DNA of 64,000 bases from Zeus faber (GCA_960531495.1 OY482851.1:7994214-8058213), one strand, 5' to 3'. Shown: positions 1 through 11,710, counted from the first letter of the stretch. A program made the numbers and translations. The notes: generated from the sequence alone by a model not told the origin.

Positions 1-471
1 GAAAGGGGGGAGTTGCAGTCGTCTAATTGTGAGAAGGTTAGGGCGTGGCTTACTTTCTCCCGGTCGCTGTGGGATGGTACTGGTTTGACTCTTGAAATGG
101 TTCTCAGCTGAAGGAAGCAGGACCGGACAGCTTTTTTTAAATTTGTTGTTCAAAGTTTAGGTCAGAGTCAAACAGTACTTCCAACTTTCTGGCAACAGAC
201 TTCTTGTACCAGACTATATGCAGATAGAGTGCCAAGGCCACTATCAGTATGACTATTAGAATTTGGGGGATTGAGCAGCATCATTTCGGATTTTGAATGA
301 TTCAGCTGAAGAAAATTCTGTGCCATCCAACAGTTGATATCATTGAGACAATTGTGAGAAAAAATATATACTATAACTATAACATACTACATATAACTAT
401 ACTACTATAACATTACAGATTGAACTAATCCTCGATAGCAAAACTATGTGTGTATACTTTAGTATTTACAT
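1..471. other. Intergenic sequence, nothing recognised
   Basis: AT-rich sequence with short ATA/ACT runs near 360-415. I see no gene or repeat of known type here. Confidence 0.5.
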
Positions 472-673
472 TACATTTAGTCATTTAGCAGACGCTTTTA
501 TCCAAAGCAACTTACAATTATTCAAACACCGATGGATGCAGCCATCAGCAGCAATTAGGGGTTAAGTGTCTTGCTCAAGGACACTACAGCATGCTAGCAG
601 GAGGAGCCTGGGATCAAACCAGCAACCTTTAGATCACTAGATGACCAGCTCTACCTCCTGAGCTACCACCCCC
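472..673 (-). mobile_element. tRNA-derived SINE with L2-like tail
   Basis: Read on the minus strand, the element starts with a tRNA-like head. A box A-like GCTCAGGAGGTAGAGC lies near 645-665 and a box B-like GGTTTGATCCC at 610-620. A central body follows, and the 3' tail (472-518) holds the GCTTTGGATAAAAGCGTCTG motif and ends in ATGTAA. The same tail ends the L2 LINE at 30121-30176, so the SINE is probably moved by that LINE's reverse transcriptase. It is not a functional tRNA gene: it has no cloverleaf I can fold and the head is fused to a LINE tail. Confidence 0.75.
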
Positions 674-1084
674 AGAAGAAGTACAGTATAGTATTTAGTT
701 AGTATACATTACATGAATGTATTTATATACATTACTATCATTCATATTGTGGGTAATTATGAAATACAGTTTCATTGATCAGTCAGAGCCAAAATTTTAA
801 ACATGTATGATGACACTGGGTGTAACTACGCAACCAGTTAGAAACCGGCACTGAAACGGTTAATCTGGCGCACACACAGCGGGGAGTCTGAAACTAGATA
901 CTCGGGGGAGGGGAAATAGCAAAGGAGGGACCGCCCCGCAAAGGGGGGGGTGTGTCGTTTGTAACAAAGGGACGAGCGAAAAAAAAGTTTGAGTGGACTC
1001 CTGGGTGGAATGTCTGCTCGATGAGACACGCAAAGTTCCAGTTTCATCGCATCAATCCGGATTTGGATTGCTAAATGACGAAAT
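674..1084. other. Intergenic sequence between SINE and LINE
   Basis: The sequence has no gene I can support. The stretch 838-1100 has an 87-codon minus-strand frame without recognisable residues. Confidence 0.4.
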
Positions 1085-2450
1085 GTAAATGTTTGGGTCA
1101 CCAGGTCTCAGAGGAAGGTAGATTTGTGTGTGGTCCGCGTAGCAATGAAAAGAGACACTGTGTCTTTGGATAATTTGGCCAAGAGGCAGCACACAGATTG
1201 AAAATAAAATTGGACCTAAAATAGAACCTTGCGAGCCAAGTGCGGTGTCCTTGATGCCAACCCAGGTGTTAAAACGTTGTGATCTACAGTGTCATAGGCT
1301 GCACTTAGATCTAAAATAATTAACATTGCACTTTCCCTCCTGTCAGCTGCTAAAAGGATATCGCTTGTTACTCTGAGGAGGGCAGTTTCTGTGCTCTGTA
1401 AAGCTCTAAAACCAGACTGGGATTTCTCAAAAATGTTTTTATGACACATAAAAGCCAAAAGCTGGGTTAATACAACCTTCTCTAAATCCTTTGATAGAAA
1501 TGAAAGTTTATTCTCCATTCTCCTACAGTCTGTCTTGAGTTCCTGGGTGGATTCCTTTAGCCGGGGCTGCCATGTTTTATTTGACGTTTTGTCTTTGTAC
1601 GGGGCAAATGAGTCCAGGACACTCAGACGTGTCATTAAAATGGGAGACCTGCTCCCCTGTGCTGAAATCTGGATAAAAGGCAGTTAAAGGCAAAGCAGCA
1701 GCATTGAAAAGCTGAGAAAACTTGCTCGCTGACGTAGAGTTAAAAACACAGTGGTGGACAGGATTGTTGTGAGTGAAAAATTGTGATAAAACCGCACTGA
1801 ATAAAATCGCTTTGTGATCAGACACACAAATACCACCACACAGTACTAAGTCCAGGGTGTGGCCCTTAGAATGTGTAGGTTCTTGAACTGCTTGATTGAG
1901 GTTAAAGGAGTCAAGAAACTCCATAAAATCAATAACAAAAATCTGGCTGGGGCAGCAGACATGTATGTTAAAATGACCTCAAATCTGAATTTTGTCACGT
2001 TTTGACATAAAATGAGAACTCAGCAAATCCTTGGTTAAAAACATTATTTGGTCTCGCGGTCTTTAAACTATTAAAATTATCACCGGGTCCTTAGAATTAA
2101 GCATAAAACCAAGATGTTCAAATGAAGTAAAACTACTATGTGAAATGGAAGTGCTTTTAAAATCCTTTCTATCGATAACAACAACCCGCACCTCCTGAGA
2201 GCCTGGGTTGGTGGGGAAATGTAATATCCGGGGGGGCTGCAGTCTCCCTGACTTAACCAGGTCTCTGTGATGATAAAAAAGATCCAAATTATTAGAAGTA
2301 ATAAAATCTTGACATAAAAAGGATTTGTTATTGAGTGATCTGATGTTTAAAAGACCAACGTTTACAGGTTTACAGATGCAGCAGCAGCAACAGAGGTCGT
2401 TTAGGAACTCGAGTTATACTGTTATGATAAGCCTTAAGGGGGCGTGATAA
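1085..2450 (-). mobile_element. Decayed L2-type LINE (endonuclease and reverse transcriptase parts)
   Basis: Minus-strand fragments occur in the order of a LINE ORF2. An endonuclease start (LLNIRSLNNKS near 2345-2375) is followed by endonuclease pieces (2063-2287 and 1577-1924, with HTLDLVL and SDHKAILF). Reverse transcriptase follows (1216-1635, with SQSGFRALQSTETALL and LDLSAAYDTVDH), then FHCYADH near 1130-1147. The YADD motif reads YADH, so the second catalytic Asp is lost. Several frameshifts separate the pieces. The copy is inactive. Confidence 0.8.
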
Positions 2451-2824
2451 TGAGCGTGCTACCATAGGATCTACGAAGGGAAACGATGGTGCTTATGGGG
2501 GAAGTCATACCCGTCCCGTTTAGGAGAGCTGAGTGGGCTGCAGCAGTAGGGGATGATGGAGGAGGAGGTGACCGCATAGTGAATGGGTGTGAGGGACTCA
2601 CTGACCGTCAGGAGGTGACCGCCTTGCAGGAGAGCACCGTGAGTCCAATGTTTATGGAAAGGAGACGGGATCCTTCATGGTTTCGATGGAGGCGATCGTC
2701 CTTAAATAGTTCCAGTCTATTGTAGGAGGTGGTGGAGTTGTCCACCGAGGGGATGCCTCTGTTGCGGTAGTCGCCCTTCAGCCAGATGTTAAGTTGCCGC
2801 AATCAGCTGAACTTTATTTTTGCC
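2451..2824. other. Probable 5' part of the LINE, unresolved
   Basis: This stretch sits where the 5' region of the minus-strand LINE would be. Short open frames exist on both strands but none shows recognisable residues. Confidence 0.3.
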
Positions 2825-3560
2825 GAATCAAGATTCAAGATTCAAGATTCAAGATTTTTATTTGTCACATACATATACATACTTCCATACATATATGCAG
2901 TGAAATGTAATGCAACGCACCCGGTGATAGCAGACAATAAGTCCTAGGAAAAAGTACAAAAATAAAATAAAATAAAAAAATCCGGCATGTAGCGGCGCAA
3001 GGAGCGCTCGCATCGCCGCCCGCCGCCAGGCTCCAGGGCTCTGGGGTGGAGCCGGTCCAGGACTTGGGCCATGGTTCCTCCTCCGGGGCATCGGATGGAC
3101 CCAACTCACCCACAGCGAGAATGGATCGGGGCCAAGGGAGAGCAGAGTCAAAGTCCGGCCCAATCACAGCCGAGCACATGGAGCAGGAGATGAACTTAGC
3201 CTGAGCGCTGGTGATGGAGGTCCGACGCACCAACAGTTCATCCGTGTTCTTCACATCCTCACGCAGGCTGTGGATGTCTTTAAAGGTCGACTTCTCTAGA
3301 GCGCTGAGTCTGTCGGCCAGGGGCAGACAGTTCTCACGGTCCGAGGCGGTAGGCATCGTCGCGGCATAGTTAGCAATATGCTAAGCGAGAGGCTAACTAG
3401 CACTAACTGAGTGCTAGCCAAACAATAGTCTGCGTTCCAAGACCCGAAAAAACAGTTCAGGCAAGGGTCAAAGCCCGGAAATAGTAGGGATATCACAGTG
3501 TGAACAATCCAAAATCCGTAATCCAAAAAGAGGGAAAGTTTTCAGGTAAAATTGTGAACA
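2825..3560 (-). mobile_element. Non-LTR fragment with (CTTGAAT)n tail
   Basis: On the minus strand the fragment ends in a tandem CTTGAAT tail at 2826-2853. Just upstream is a conserved block (2850-2935) that recurs at 17841-17941 and, inverted, at 42700-42806. Upstream of this lies a 163-codon frame (2865-3356) with a heptad-like stretch LADRLSALEKSTFKDIHSL, as in a LINE ORF1 coiled coil. The LINE ORF1 reading is an inference; the repeat family is clear from the three copies. Confidence 0.55.
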
Positions 3561-3881
3561 ATCTAACGAAGTAGCGCACTGACGTGACAGCCGGAAGTGA
3601 CGTTGGCCGCTGGATGCACGTTACAAGAGTGTAAAAGGCCGTACCGCTGTCAAATTGAATTTAAGCTTGTTGACTAGTCAGCACACATATTTTCCATTAC
3701 CCTTATTCCATTACTTTTTCCATTACCTAATTTGGAGGAGCATGGTAGGAGATCAAATGTGCATAGATCTGTCAGGGGAAAAAAACACGTCAAATAAATG
3801 ACTAAAACGGTTCCTTGCTGCAAAACCATCTGCAAAAGGAGAAGAGCTCTTCACATAGCTCCACGTAAGACGCTATATGAT

Positions 3882-3889
3882 GCAACAGC

Positions 3890-3921
<32 letters not shown>

Positions 3922-3922
3922 C
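3882..3922. repeat. (CAA)n microsatellite
   Basis: About 13 uninterrupted CAA units after a short imperfect start. Confidence 0.95.
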
Positions 3923-4183
3923 CCGCGAACACTTCCCCAGACACCAAGTGTCAGTCAGCTGGTCCACTTGGACACCACTAAACCTGTGATGTTTGGACCT
4001 GCGGAAGAGGAACTTTCTGATTTTTCCCCAAGGCCTCAGAATTCAAGATTCTACTGTTTGTTCATATAAAAGACCTGATGCACCACGGTCGATTCAAGAA
4101 TTATGAAGAGTCATAAAGAACACAATGAACATAACCATGTTTAAATTAATCCAACGATTATCCGAGTCTCTATAATATGGTCT

Positions 4184-4216
4184 ATCATCCATCCATCCGT
4201 CCGTCCATCCGTCCAT
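4184..4216. repeat. (TCCA/TCCG)n tetranucleotide repeat
   Basis: Short alternating TCCA and TCCG units. Confidence 0.85.
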
Positions 4217-4720
4217 AGGTTAAAAACGTAACTTTTCTCGACGTGTGTTCATGTGAGACACATTGTTTTCCTTGTCTGGGAATAAAGTTAATGCCCCTTT
4301 TGCGCTCTACAACACGATCAGAAGGTTGAGTGACAGCATCGGATTGAAACACCAGGCGGTTCCTGGCAGAGGCTTTAACCACCGTCACCCGGGACGGAAC
4401 CTTAAATTGCGGCCCGACCGCACGCCCTCCAATCTGGGGCTCGGGCGCTCTACAAGGAGACGGTGATTCCACCACGACCTCTGACCTCTTTCTCCCTCTG
4501 ATCAATGCAGAGAGCAGGGAGCGACGCAGGGGAGATGATACAAACTGAGAACTGTTCCAAATGTCTCCAATTTCCACTATTTCATGTTATTCCACAAACC
4601 CGGCTGAACAAGAAAATGCGTTTTTTCCTTTTTCAAATATGAGCATAGTTTATTTTTCAATAATTATGCATAGATAGATAGATTTCCTCCCCCTGGGATT
4701 CCAAACTGACTGGCAGTGAC

Positions 4721-4777
4721 CGTCTCCGTCTCCTCCTCCTCTTCCTCCTCCCCCTCTTCCTCTTCCTCCTCCTCCAC
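4721..4777. repeat. Pyrimidine-rich (CTCCTC)n tract
   Basis: Imperfect CTC/CCT trinucleotide tract. It gives a glycine/arginine-rich translation on the minus strand that is not a gene. Confidence 0.85.
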
Positions 4778-6181
4778 CCAGTAGGAGTAAAGGATCAAGC
4801 AAATCATCATCGTCGGAGATGTTTGACTTTAATCCAGAATCGATATTTGTCCGGGAGCCAAAACTGTGACTTTTTTGAGAGGGAGCTGGCAAAAGGAAAC
4901 GTTGGATGCATTTTTAATTCTTTCCATTCCTATCGAAGGTTTCAGAAAACGTCGCTGATGAAGCGTTTGGTTACAGTCAATTTAAATGATAGTGGAAATT
5001 TAAGTGACGAGATGCCAGCACTTTGGAGCAGATATTTATCCTCCCCATCCACCCACACAACATGTCAAGTCAGCCCAAATATGCCAAACTGGGGAGAGGT
5101 GGAATATGTTGGAAAAACAAATGGAAAACATACTAATGGAAATGATGGAAAAAAAATAATCATTGAATATTTTGGAAACCTAAGAAAATGTTCCACGGGG
5201 AAAGTAAATATCAAAATATGGGACCTACCTCTGGGAACGACTGATTTCTGGCATCCTTTCCAGATATATCGGGTCAACAGTACACAGCTTTTCTGCTTTA
5301 CCCTCCAAGCAGCAGCATCATAGGGCCCCATGATTTGTTTTGCCAAACAGAACAAAGACAACAGGGTTTCCAGTAACAGAAGATATTTAAGTTGATCCAA
5401 GACACCCAGAAGGAATATACTATCATTTAAATGTCTGACGGGGACCTACGTGTTGCGGCTGAATGGCCTTCATCAGGGGACCATGCACACCCATCAAACG
5501 TTCCAAAATATGAAAAAAAAAAACCCAACAGTACAGACAGACGGTATTGAGGCAGTAATATCCAATTTTCCTTCCAGTAAGTCTGTATTCAGGACGGCAT
5601 GTTGCGCTCCTCAGACACATCGAAGAAATCAGCTGTTGATGGGAAGTGATTCCCCGGCCCGGAGCCATGTCGGCTCCCACAGTACCAACGTGTTCGCGTC
5701 TCCTCCGTGTAATTGGGGCAGGGGAAGGTGGGCTCCACCATGGCATAAAACTCTGCGTGCTCCGCGCGCTCACCGCGCTGGAGAGCTCACACCTCCACAA
5801 GCTTGTTAAATTCCAGAAAGCTGCAGGAAAACAACTGGTATAACTGTAAATGACAGCTGTAGAACAAAAAAGTATGGACTCTGTCTCGGTATGTTGATAT
5901 ACTGTATATTTATGTGAAAAGGGACTTTTACTTTGAAGTTACTAAATTTGAAACTACAAACAGTGAGTCACATATGGTTGAATGTCAATGAACAGTATGT
6001 GTCTGGCTATAAAAGTGATGTGAGAATTAAGATCTTTATGTGTGAGTTTGTAAAGCACCACGAGCCTACTAACAGCTCCAAATGGCGCCAAATAGTCAGC
6101 ATCTGAATTGCGAGTGAATTGAGCCACAGAAACGACAGAATTTAACATGAATTATTTATTTAAATTATCTAAATGTGCGAC

Positions 6182-6253
6182 TCAAAAATCATGACAGGAT
6201 ATGTCAAACAGGGAAGTTTGTCCCTGTTTGACATATCCTGTCATGATTTTTGA
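6182..6253. repeat. Perfect 33-bp inverted repeat (hairpin)
   Basis: The arms 6182-6214 and 6221-6253 are exact reverse complements around a 6-base loop (AGTTTG). The match stops sharply at both outer ends. No poly-T terminator or coding context is visible. It may be a fold-back transposon end, a recent local inverted duplication, or an assembly artefact. Confidence 0.95.
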
Positions 6254-7015
6254 AAAAGGGATAAATAGACTCGGCGGCCACAATCGGCGGATAAACAAAA
6301 GTACAGCCTGGGAAATTACCATAGAAATGAATTGACACCTCGGCGACCCACTCTCAACAGAGGCCACGCGGTGAGCGTCAGCAAATTTGTATTTATGACA
6401 GGGCTGATCGACTGCTTGGGGAAAAGGCTTTTTTATTTTAAGGCCAATGATGAATGGACCAGATAAAAGCTCGACGCCTGAGCAATGGAAGGAAAAAAGC
6501 TACATGGTCTGAGTGTTATTTCACCCTGTTTCCTACATCCGGGTGGTTTTATCTTTTAGAAAGGCAAAGGATATTGAAGTGGACTACACTTGAGCCATGG
6601 TGTCCACTGCCCACTTTTAACCACAGTGGAGGACCCATGGTGTCTCATTGGAGTCATTAGGTCAAATTATTGCCCTGCATGGTTATACTGTATATAACAA
6701 CCAAGTCGTATGAGGCCATTTTCCAAGACTAGGTACAAACACTGCTCCCTGATGATGTGATGTGTGTCCCAGGGTACACACCCATAATCCCTATATGGAC
6801 TCCCCAAAACACTCTGTTCTGAATGTCATTGAAGCTTTATCGGTTCTGCAGCTTAGAGTGCAAAGTAGATTTCCACCTCCTCCATCCATCCAAGAACTGG
6901 AGGCTTTTCTTCTTAAAAATTGATGCAATATCCCACTCCACACCTTTCAGGTCTGACAGCGTTCCAAGATGGATTGGGGCAGACTGACCCTGCTCCTTGC
7001 TCTGTAGATACAGCT
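6254..7015. other. Intergenic stretch, nothing recognised
   Basis: No gene or named repeat seen before the start of the Gypsy-like region. Confidence 0.4.
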
Positions 7016-7379
7016 GTCACGGCCGCCAACTCTTTGAGACTTTGGGTGGGATGTGTGTCTAACCCTTTTTGGTGTTTTCCCCTTTTGTTGACGGTCCAAA
7101 CTCTGTGGTGATCACTCTTCGGTGATCCTGATTGGAGAGGCCCCGCCGTGCAGCGCTCCAATCCAGACGTTTCCACGAGGAGATTGAAGCTACAGATGTT
7201 TGGCCAGCTTGTCAACGGGCAGGCTGGGGTTTCATGTGAGCAGCTTGCTGCCGTGTCTCCTACGCTGCCTTCACTAGATAGCGTGGAGACTCTGTGTAGG
7301 CTGCATTTTAATGTTCACTGAGGCACTAGTTGAACTACCTGGGGACCGGACAGGGCATAGGTTCAGGTTTAGCAAATCA

Positions 7380-8290
7380 CTTCGGTATCACGTACTCTAA
7401 ACAATTACTTGGTAAGGAGCTTAAAGCTGTAATTGTTGGTAAATTTGTGCAGTTGGAAATTTCTGAGTTTCCGGTGTAGTCAGAGCCTGTGCTAGAGGAT
7501 GGCACCCCAAGTTTAGTCGCAGGAAGCCGAAAGCTTGAGGGTGATCCTCACAGTGCTCAAGCAGCCTGGGGAGCGGAGAGTGAGATAGATGAACGGTTAA
7601 AAACCCTGTTTACGCTGCCTCGCTATGATGCTCTCTCTTCTGCCGGTACTGGGTCCTGGGACGAGGCTCGGTTTAAGGTCCACCTTGCTCGTCTCCAACT
7701 GGTAGCACAGGAAAAAGCACAAAACAGACAAGCGCAGTTACAATACCAACTGGTTTATTAAAAGGCGAGAAATTGAAGCTGACAAGACTCACACAGGTGC
7801 ATCTCCTGATGCTGGAGTTATGTCTTCTTCCGCCATCGCACCTCACCGTACTTTTGATGTTAGCAAGCACATTGCTTTGGTAGCAATATTCCATGAAGCT
7901 GAAGTAGATTCATATTTTGGTGCATTTGAACGCATTGCTTCAGCCCTGCAGTGGCCGAATGAAGTCTGGCCCCATCTCTTAAATCAGACTAATGTTGAAT
8001 TTACAAGGGAAAGGAAAATGTTGTTTGAGAAGTGGAGCACTACATGCAAAGCAAATGACTTTAAATCTCTTTGAGAGTTAGTTCTGTTGGAGGAGTTTAA
8101 GAAATGTTTGCCTGACAGTATTGTGGTGTATTTAAATGAGCAGAAGGAAAATTCACTCTCCTCTGCTGCTGTGTTTGCCGATGAGTATGCAATGACTTTG
8201 CAATACAATCTTCCTAAATTACTCAGTTCAGAGAGAGGAATGGGACTCTTTTAATTGCCACAAACCTAGACATGTCACAGTTCAGGTTCT
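7380..8290 (+). pseudogene. Gypsy gag remnant
   Basis: A frame carrying KELKAVIVGKFVQLEISEF (about 7418-7474) leads, past a stop, into the 90-codon piece at 7489-7761. A second piece (7820-8074) has PHRTFDVSKHIALV and ends at a stop. Near 8246-8275 the residues CHKPRHV resemble the end of a gag zinc knuckle. At least three interruptions separate the pieces. Capsid-like identity is from order and these motifs only. Confidence 0.55.
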
Positions 8291-8336
8291 GCTTTAATCA
8301 ACCCATGCCAAGGCATTCGGTTGATTAAAGCGGAAC
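8286..8336. repeat. Imperfect hairpin within gag/protease region
   Basis: GGTTCTGCTTTAATCAACC pairs with GGTTGATTAAAGCGGAACC with one mismatch around an 11-to-13-base loop. Confidence 0.75.
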
Positions 8337-8747
8337 CGTGCATTAACACTGATGCTGGTGAAAGTGAAAACCCTGATGCCTGTTTCAAACCGTTCATATC
8401 TGATGTGTTAGTGTCGTTTACAACTTCTTTATGGGTAATGATATAGCAGGTGGTAAAGTGACTCCTATGCTGGAAGTGTTGGATTCGCCTAAGCACACAG
8501 TCAGGCAAAGTCGTACAGACGTACTCTGATTTGTTTCCCTCTTGCGCGGTCACTCGTGCTCAGGCACTTTAAAAAAATAATGTTTCTTTATTTGACAGTG
8601 TGCTTATGCCGACCCTTTCAGGAGAAGCTGAGACAGAGATCTCTGCTGCATGTTCTAGTGAGAATGCCACCGAGATAGTGCGCTTCGCCAGCAACGACCC
8701 GCCATCCCCTGACGGCATGTCTCTCCCGGTGATCCAACATTAAAGAA

Positions 8748-9427
8748 GTGTTTTTCAAATGTGGTGGGGCCAACAAAGCAAAGGGTGAAAAGGTAGCTTA
8801 TTTACTAGACAAAGACATCCTGGTGCGTAAATGGTCTCCACCCCTAAGTGCTCTAGCGCATGAAGGCCAGTGGTCAGGACATCTGGGGGTAACAACTTAT
8901 CAGCTTGTCCTTAAACACTTCTTTTGGCCAGCGTTAAAAGAAGATGTACTATAGATAGGCACAAACAAAAAGTGGAAATCAGTATTTGCTCACTATTTCC
9001 ACTCGCTTTCCCAGTGCATAAAATGACCGGCAGTTTCATAGTGAAAGCTTTAACCAAGTTTTTTTCCACTTCCCCAAGTAATTCAAAGTGAACAAGGCAC
9101 CAACTTCTAGTCTAAACTTTTCAAACGGGTACTCCAAACCCAAACGTACATCACACAGTGTCCAACATGTACCATCCTGAAATGCAAGGTGCGCTAGAGC
9201 GGTGGCATCAGAGGTTAAAGGCTATACTTCGCACATATTGCCTGGTACAGGAAAAAGCTGAGATGAGGGAATCCCGCTCGTGTTGTTTGCAGCCTGTGAA
9301 GCCGTCCAGCAATCCCTGGGATTCAGTCCTGCAGAGCTTGTTTTTGGCCACATGCCGCGTGGTCCGCTTAAATCCTAAAATTATAAATTCCTGTCGCCCA
9401 AATCTTCTGCCGAGCAAAATGTGTTAG
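8748..9427 (+). pseudogene. Gypsy integrase remnant
   Basis: The first piece (8748-8954) contains KDILVRKWSPP and HEGQWSGHLGVTTYQLVLKH, typical of the integrase N-terminal zinc-binding region. The second (9158-9427) contains MYHPEMQGALERWHQRLKAI, the conserved region near the catalytic Glu. Stops and deletions lie between them, so most of the catalytic core is missing. Confidence 0.75.
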
Positions 9428-9529
9428 ACTACGGCAGTCAGTTTTGTGAGCGTGTGCAACAGGCCAATAGCCTTGCAAATAAGTCTTGTCTTGTCTAGTC
9501 TACGACTGCTCCCCCACCCCAACTGCTAC

Positions 9530-9800
9530 AAGCACAGAGTCAGGTACTCCACTATTGAAAAGGAAACCCTTGCCTTGCTGTTGGCACTCCAACATTTTGA
9601 AGAATATGTTGGGTCCAGTCCCTTGCCTGTTGTAATGTTCTCTGATCATAACCCCCTAGTCTTTCTGTCTTGTATGTACAACCACAACCAGCATCTCATG
9701 CAGTGGGCTCTGGTCGTGCAAGATTACAAGCTGGAAATTCATCACAAATAGGGTTTAAAAAATGTCTTGGCAGACGCATCAGCCAGAGTAGGTTGATGGC
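9530..9800 (+). pseudogene. Gypsy RNase H remnant, out of order
   Basis: The frame reads YSTIEKETLALLLALQHFEE, then VVMFSDHNPLVFLS and LMQWALVVQDYKLEIHHK, which is the RNase H domain that follows the reverse transcriptase. Here it lies after the integrase, not before it, and no reverse transcriptase is visible. A LADA remnant near 9765 fits the end of the domain. Confidence 0.8.
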
Positions 9801-10649
9801 TTATGTGTGTGTTATTAGGTAAAACAAACCTATCGTTTTTGTCTTAATGGGAGGGGTTCTACGTCCGCCGCCAACTTCTGCTTTGGGTGGGATGTGTGTG
9901 TAACCCTTTTTTTTTTATTTCCCCCTTTCGCTGCCGGTCCAAACTCTGTGGTCCAAGGGTGGCAGCTCCTTCCACGATCCTGATTAGAGAGGCACCTGGT
10001 CCAGCACTCCAATCCAGATGCCTCAATTAGGGGATTGAAGCTACGAATGTTTGGCAAGCTTGTCAATCCGGGCAGATGTGGTTTCATGTGAGCAGCTCGC
10101 TGACATGTCTCTGCTCTGCCTTCACTAGACAGTGTGGAGACTCTGTGTACGCTCCATTTTAATGTTCTCTGAGGCACTAGTTGAACTACCTGGGAAACGT
10201 GCCAGGTATAGGTTCCGGTTCAGCAGACAACACACATAGGTTTTCGTTATTAGACACACTAGATGCAGGGGTGCTGTTTTAGGGTTTTGTGTGAGGTTTT
10301 ATTTTCCTTTTTGTTTCCTTTAGACTGAGATAGGTGTAGCTCTTGTTTTAAGGAGTGCTCTTTTTGTTGTATTTGGTTGTTGATTGAAAGAACTCTCACA
10401 GGCCCTTTTTCCTTTGTAGTTTGCCTCTTGAGTTTTTGTATTAAACATCAAGTTTCTTGTTAATAAATAACTTCCATTTACCAACTAAAACGGGTTTTAT
10501 GTTGCTTCCCTTTCCCTTTCCCCTAAGGGTCATAACAGTATAATATACTGTTACGACTGTTACGTTATATTATATGGAGAGTTATAAGATTTTTTCTGCA
10601 CTCCTGTTCCTGCTAAACCTACAGGCAGAGACAGAAATTTCAGGAGGAG

Positions 10650-11440
10650 GGCCTGTTGCAGATCTGCCTGCCACACGCCACTCGGGTGGAATGCAGTTTT
10701 CAGGGCCTTCGGACGCAAGGTCACAGGCGATGGCGTTGAAAACACACCAGTTTTATCAGTCATGACAAGGGCTCCTCCTCCTTTGTGTGTGGGGATGGGG
10801 GCTTTACCTGTTGCTTCAAGATTACTCTAACGAGGAACAGGCATACGGCCACTCTGATTCTGGGCCCAATTACCTCGACCCAAGTCGTGTATGGCTGCTA
10901 AAACCACACCACCTCCACACCATGTATTCTCAACACCAAACTGAGGCCAAGGAGAATCCCTGGCCGAAGCCTACTGGGCGCCAACAGACTTCCCTGGGTG
11001 CTGCTGCTGCCAGTCAGGAGAGGGCTGGTGCTGTGGATGCCCGTTGACCCGCTGGTGGCTCCAGTGTGTCTTCGTATGGCCTTTCCGTGTCCCTTGCCCG
11101 TGCCGGCAAGTCCCTGTTTATGTGCCACCGTGGCAGTTCCACCTGCCACGCGCCACCCGAGTGGTGTTTTCAGGGCTCTCCAGCACAGAGACACAGGCGA
11201 TGGGGTTGAAAAGTACCAGTTTTATTGAAAATAAGGGACAAGGTGGAACTAGCAGATGGATAGCATGTGACGACAAGGGCTCCTCGTCCTGTGTGTGGGG
11301 ATGGAGGTTTTACCTGTTGCTCATTGACTACTCTACCGAGCAACAGGCGCACAGCCACCCTGATCTTTGGCCCAATTACCTTAGACCCAAGACAGGTGTG
11401 GCTGCTCAAACCACACCATCCCCACACCATAGGGCCTTTT
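10650..11440 (-). repeat. Tandem pair of LTR-like dispersed repeats
   Basis: The blocks 10660-10925 and 11140-11440 repeat each other in the same orientation with scattered differences. Both contain CACCAGTTTTAT or ACCAGTTTTATT, GGCTCCTCNTCCT and TACCTGTTGCT. The spacer 10980-11110 and both blocks have an inverted relative at 30940-31860. On the minus strand the blocks carry AATAAA followed by a CA-type end, as in an LTR. No coding part is seen, so this may be solo LTR sequence. Confidence 0.6.
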
Positions 11441-11710
11441 ATCGAGAGTTATCTATTGCTCCCCAATTTCCTCCCCTAAAATGGTTCATTTAGAGCAATA
11501 AACTCTGCCTCCACACACACATCTGACTTCTCATCCAACTTAGGCTCTTAATTAATCTGCAAATTTAAATTTTCTTTCACCCAAGCGTCTGAATTTTGCT
11601 TTTCTTCAAAATGAATTGTGATTAAAGCCAAAATTAATGATGATGTATTTAAACTGCGTTTCTGCTGCATCTCCCCGAGCTTGGGAAAGAGATCAAGGAC
11701 TATCCATGAA

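Larger units (their letters stand above)
3561..6181. other. Intergenic stretch with simple repeats only
   Basis: Contains (CAA)n at 3882-3922, a TCCA/TCCG tract at 4184-4216 and a CTCCTC pyrimidine tract at 4721-4777. A LINE- or Penelope-like motif (CCTGATGAAGGCC on the minus strand) lies near 5467-5479. The longer open frames, such as 166 codons at 4823-5323, show no recognisable domain and are not called as genes. Confidence 0.5.
7016..10537 (+). mobile_element. Degenerate, rearranged Gypsy-type LTR retrotransposon
   Basis: Two direct repeats (about 7021-7373 and 9862-10225) share long blocks and look like LTR sequence. The right copy continues to a likely LTR end at 10537 (CATAACA), with a polyadenylation-type AATAAA near 10464. 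Between them are gag, integrase and RNase H remnants with many stops and shifts. The left repeat lacks the second half present on the right, and the domain order is abnormal. The element cannot be active. Confidence 0.75.

Noticed and set aside
605-673. Possible tRNA gene
   Set aside because: Box A and B are present, but the sequence is fused to a SINE body and LINE tail and does not fold as a tRNA.
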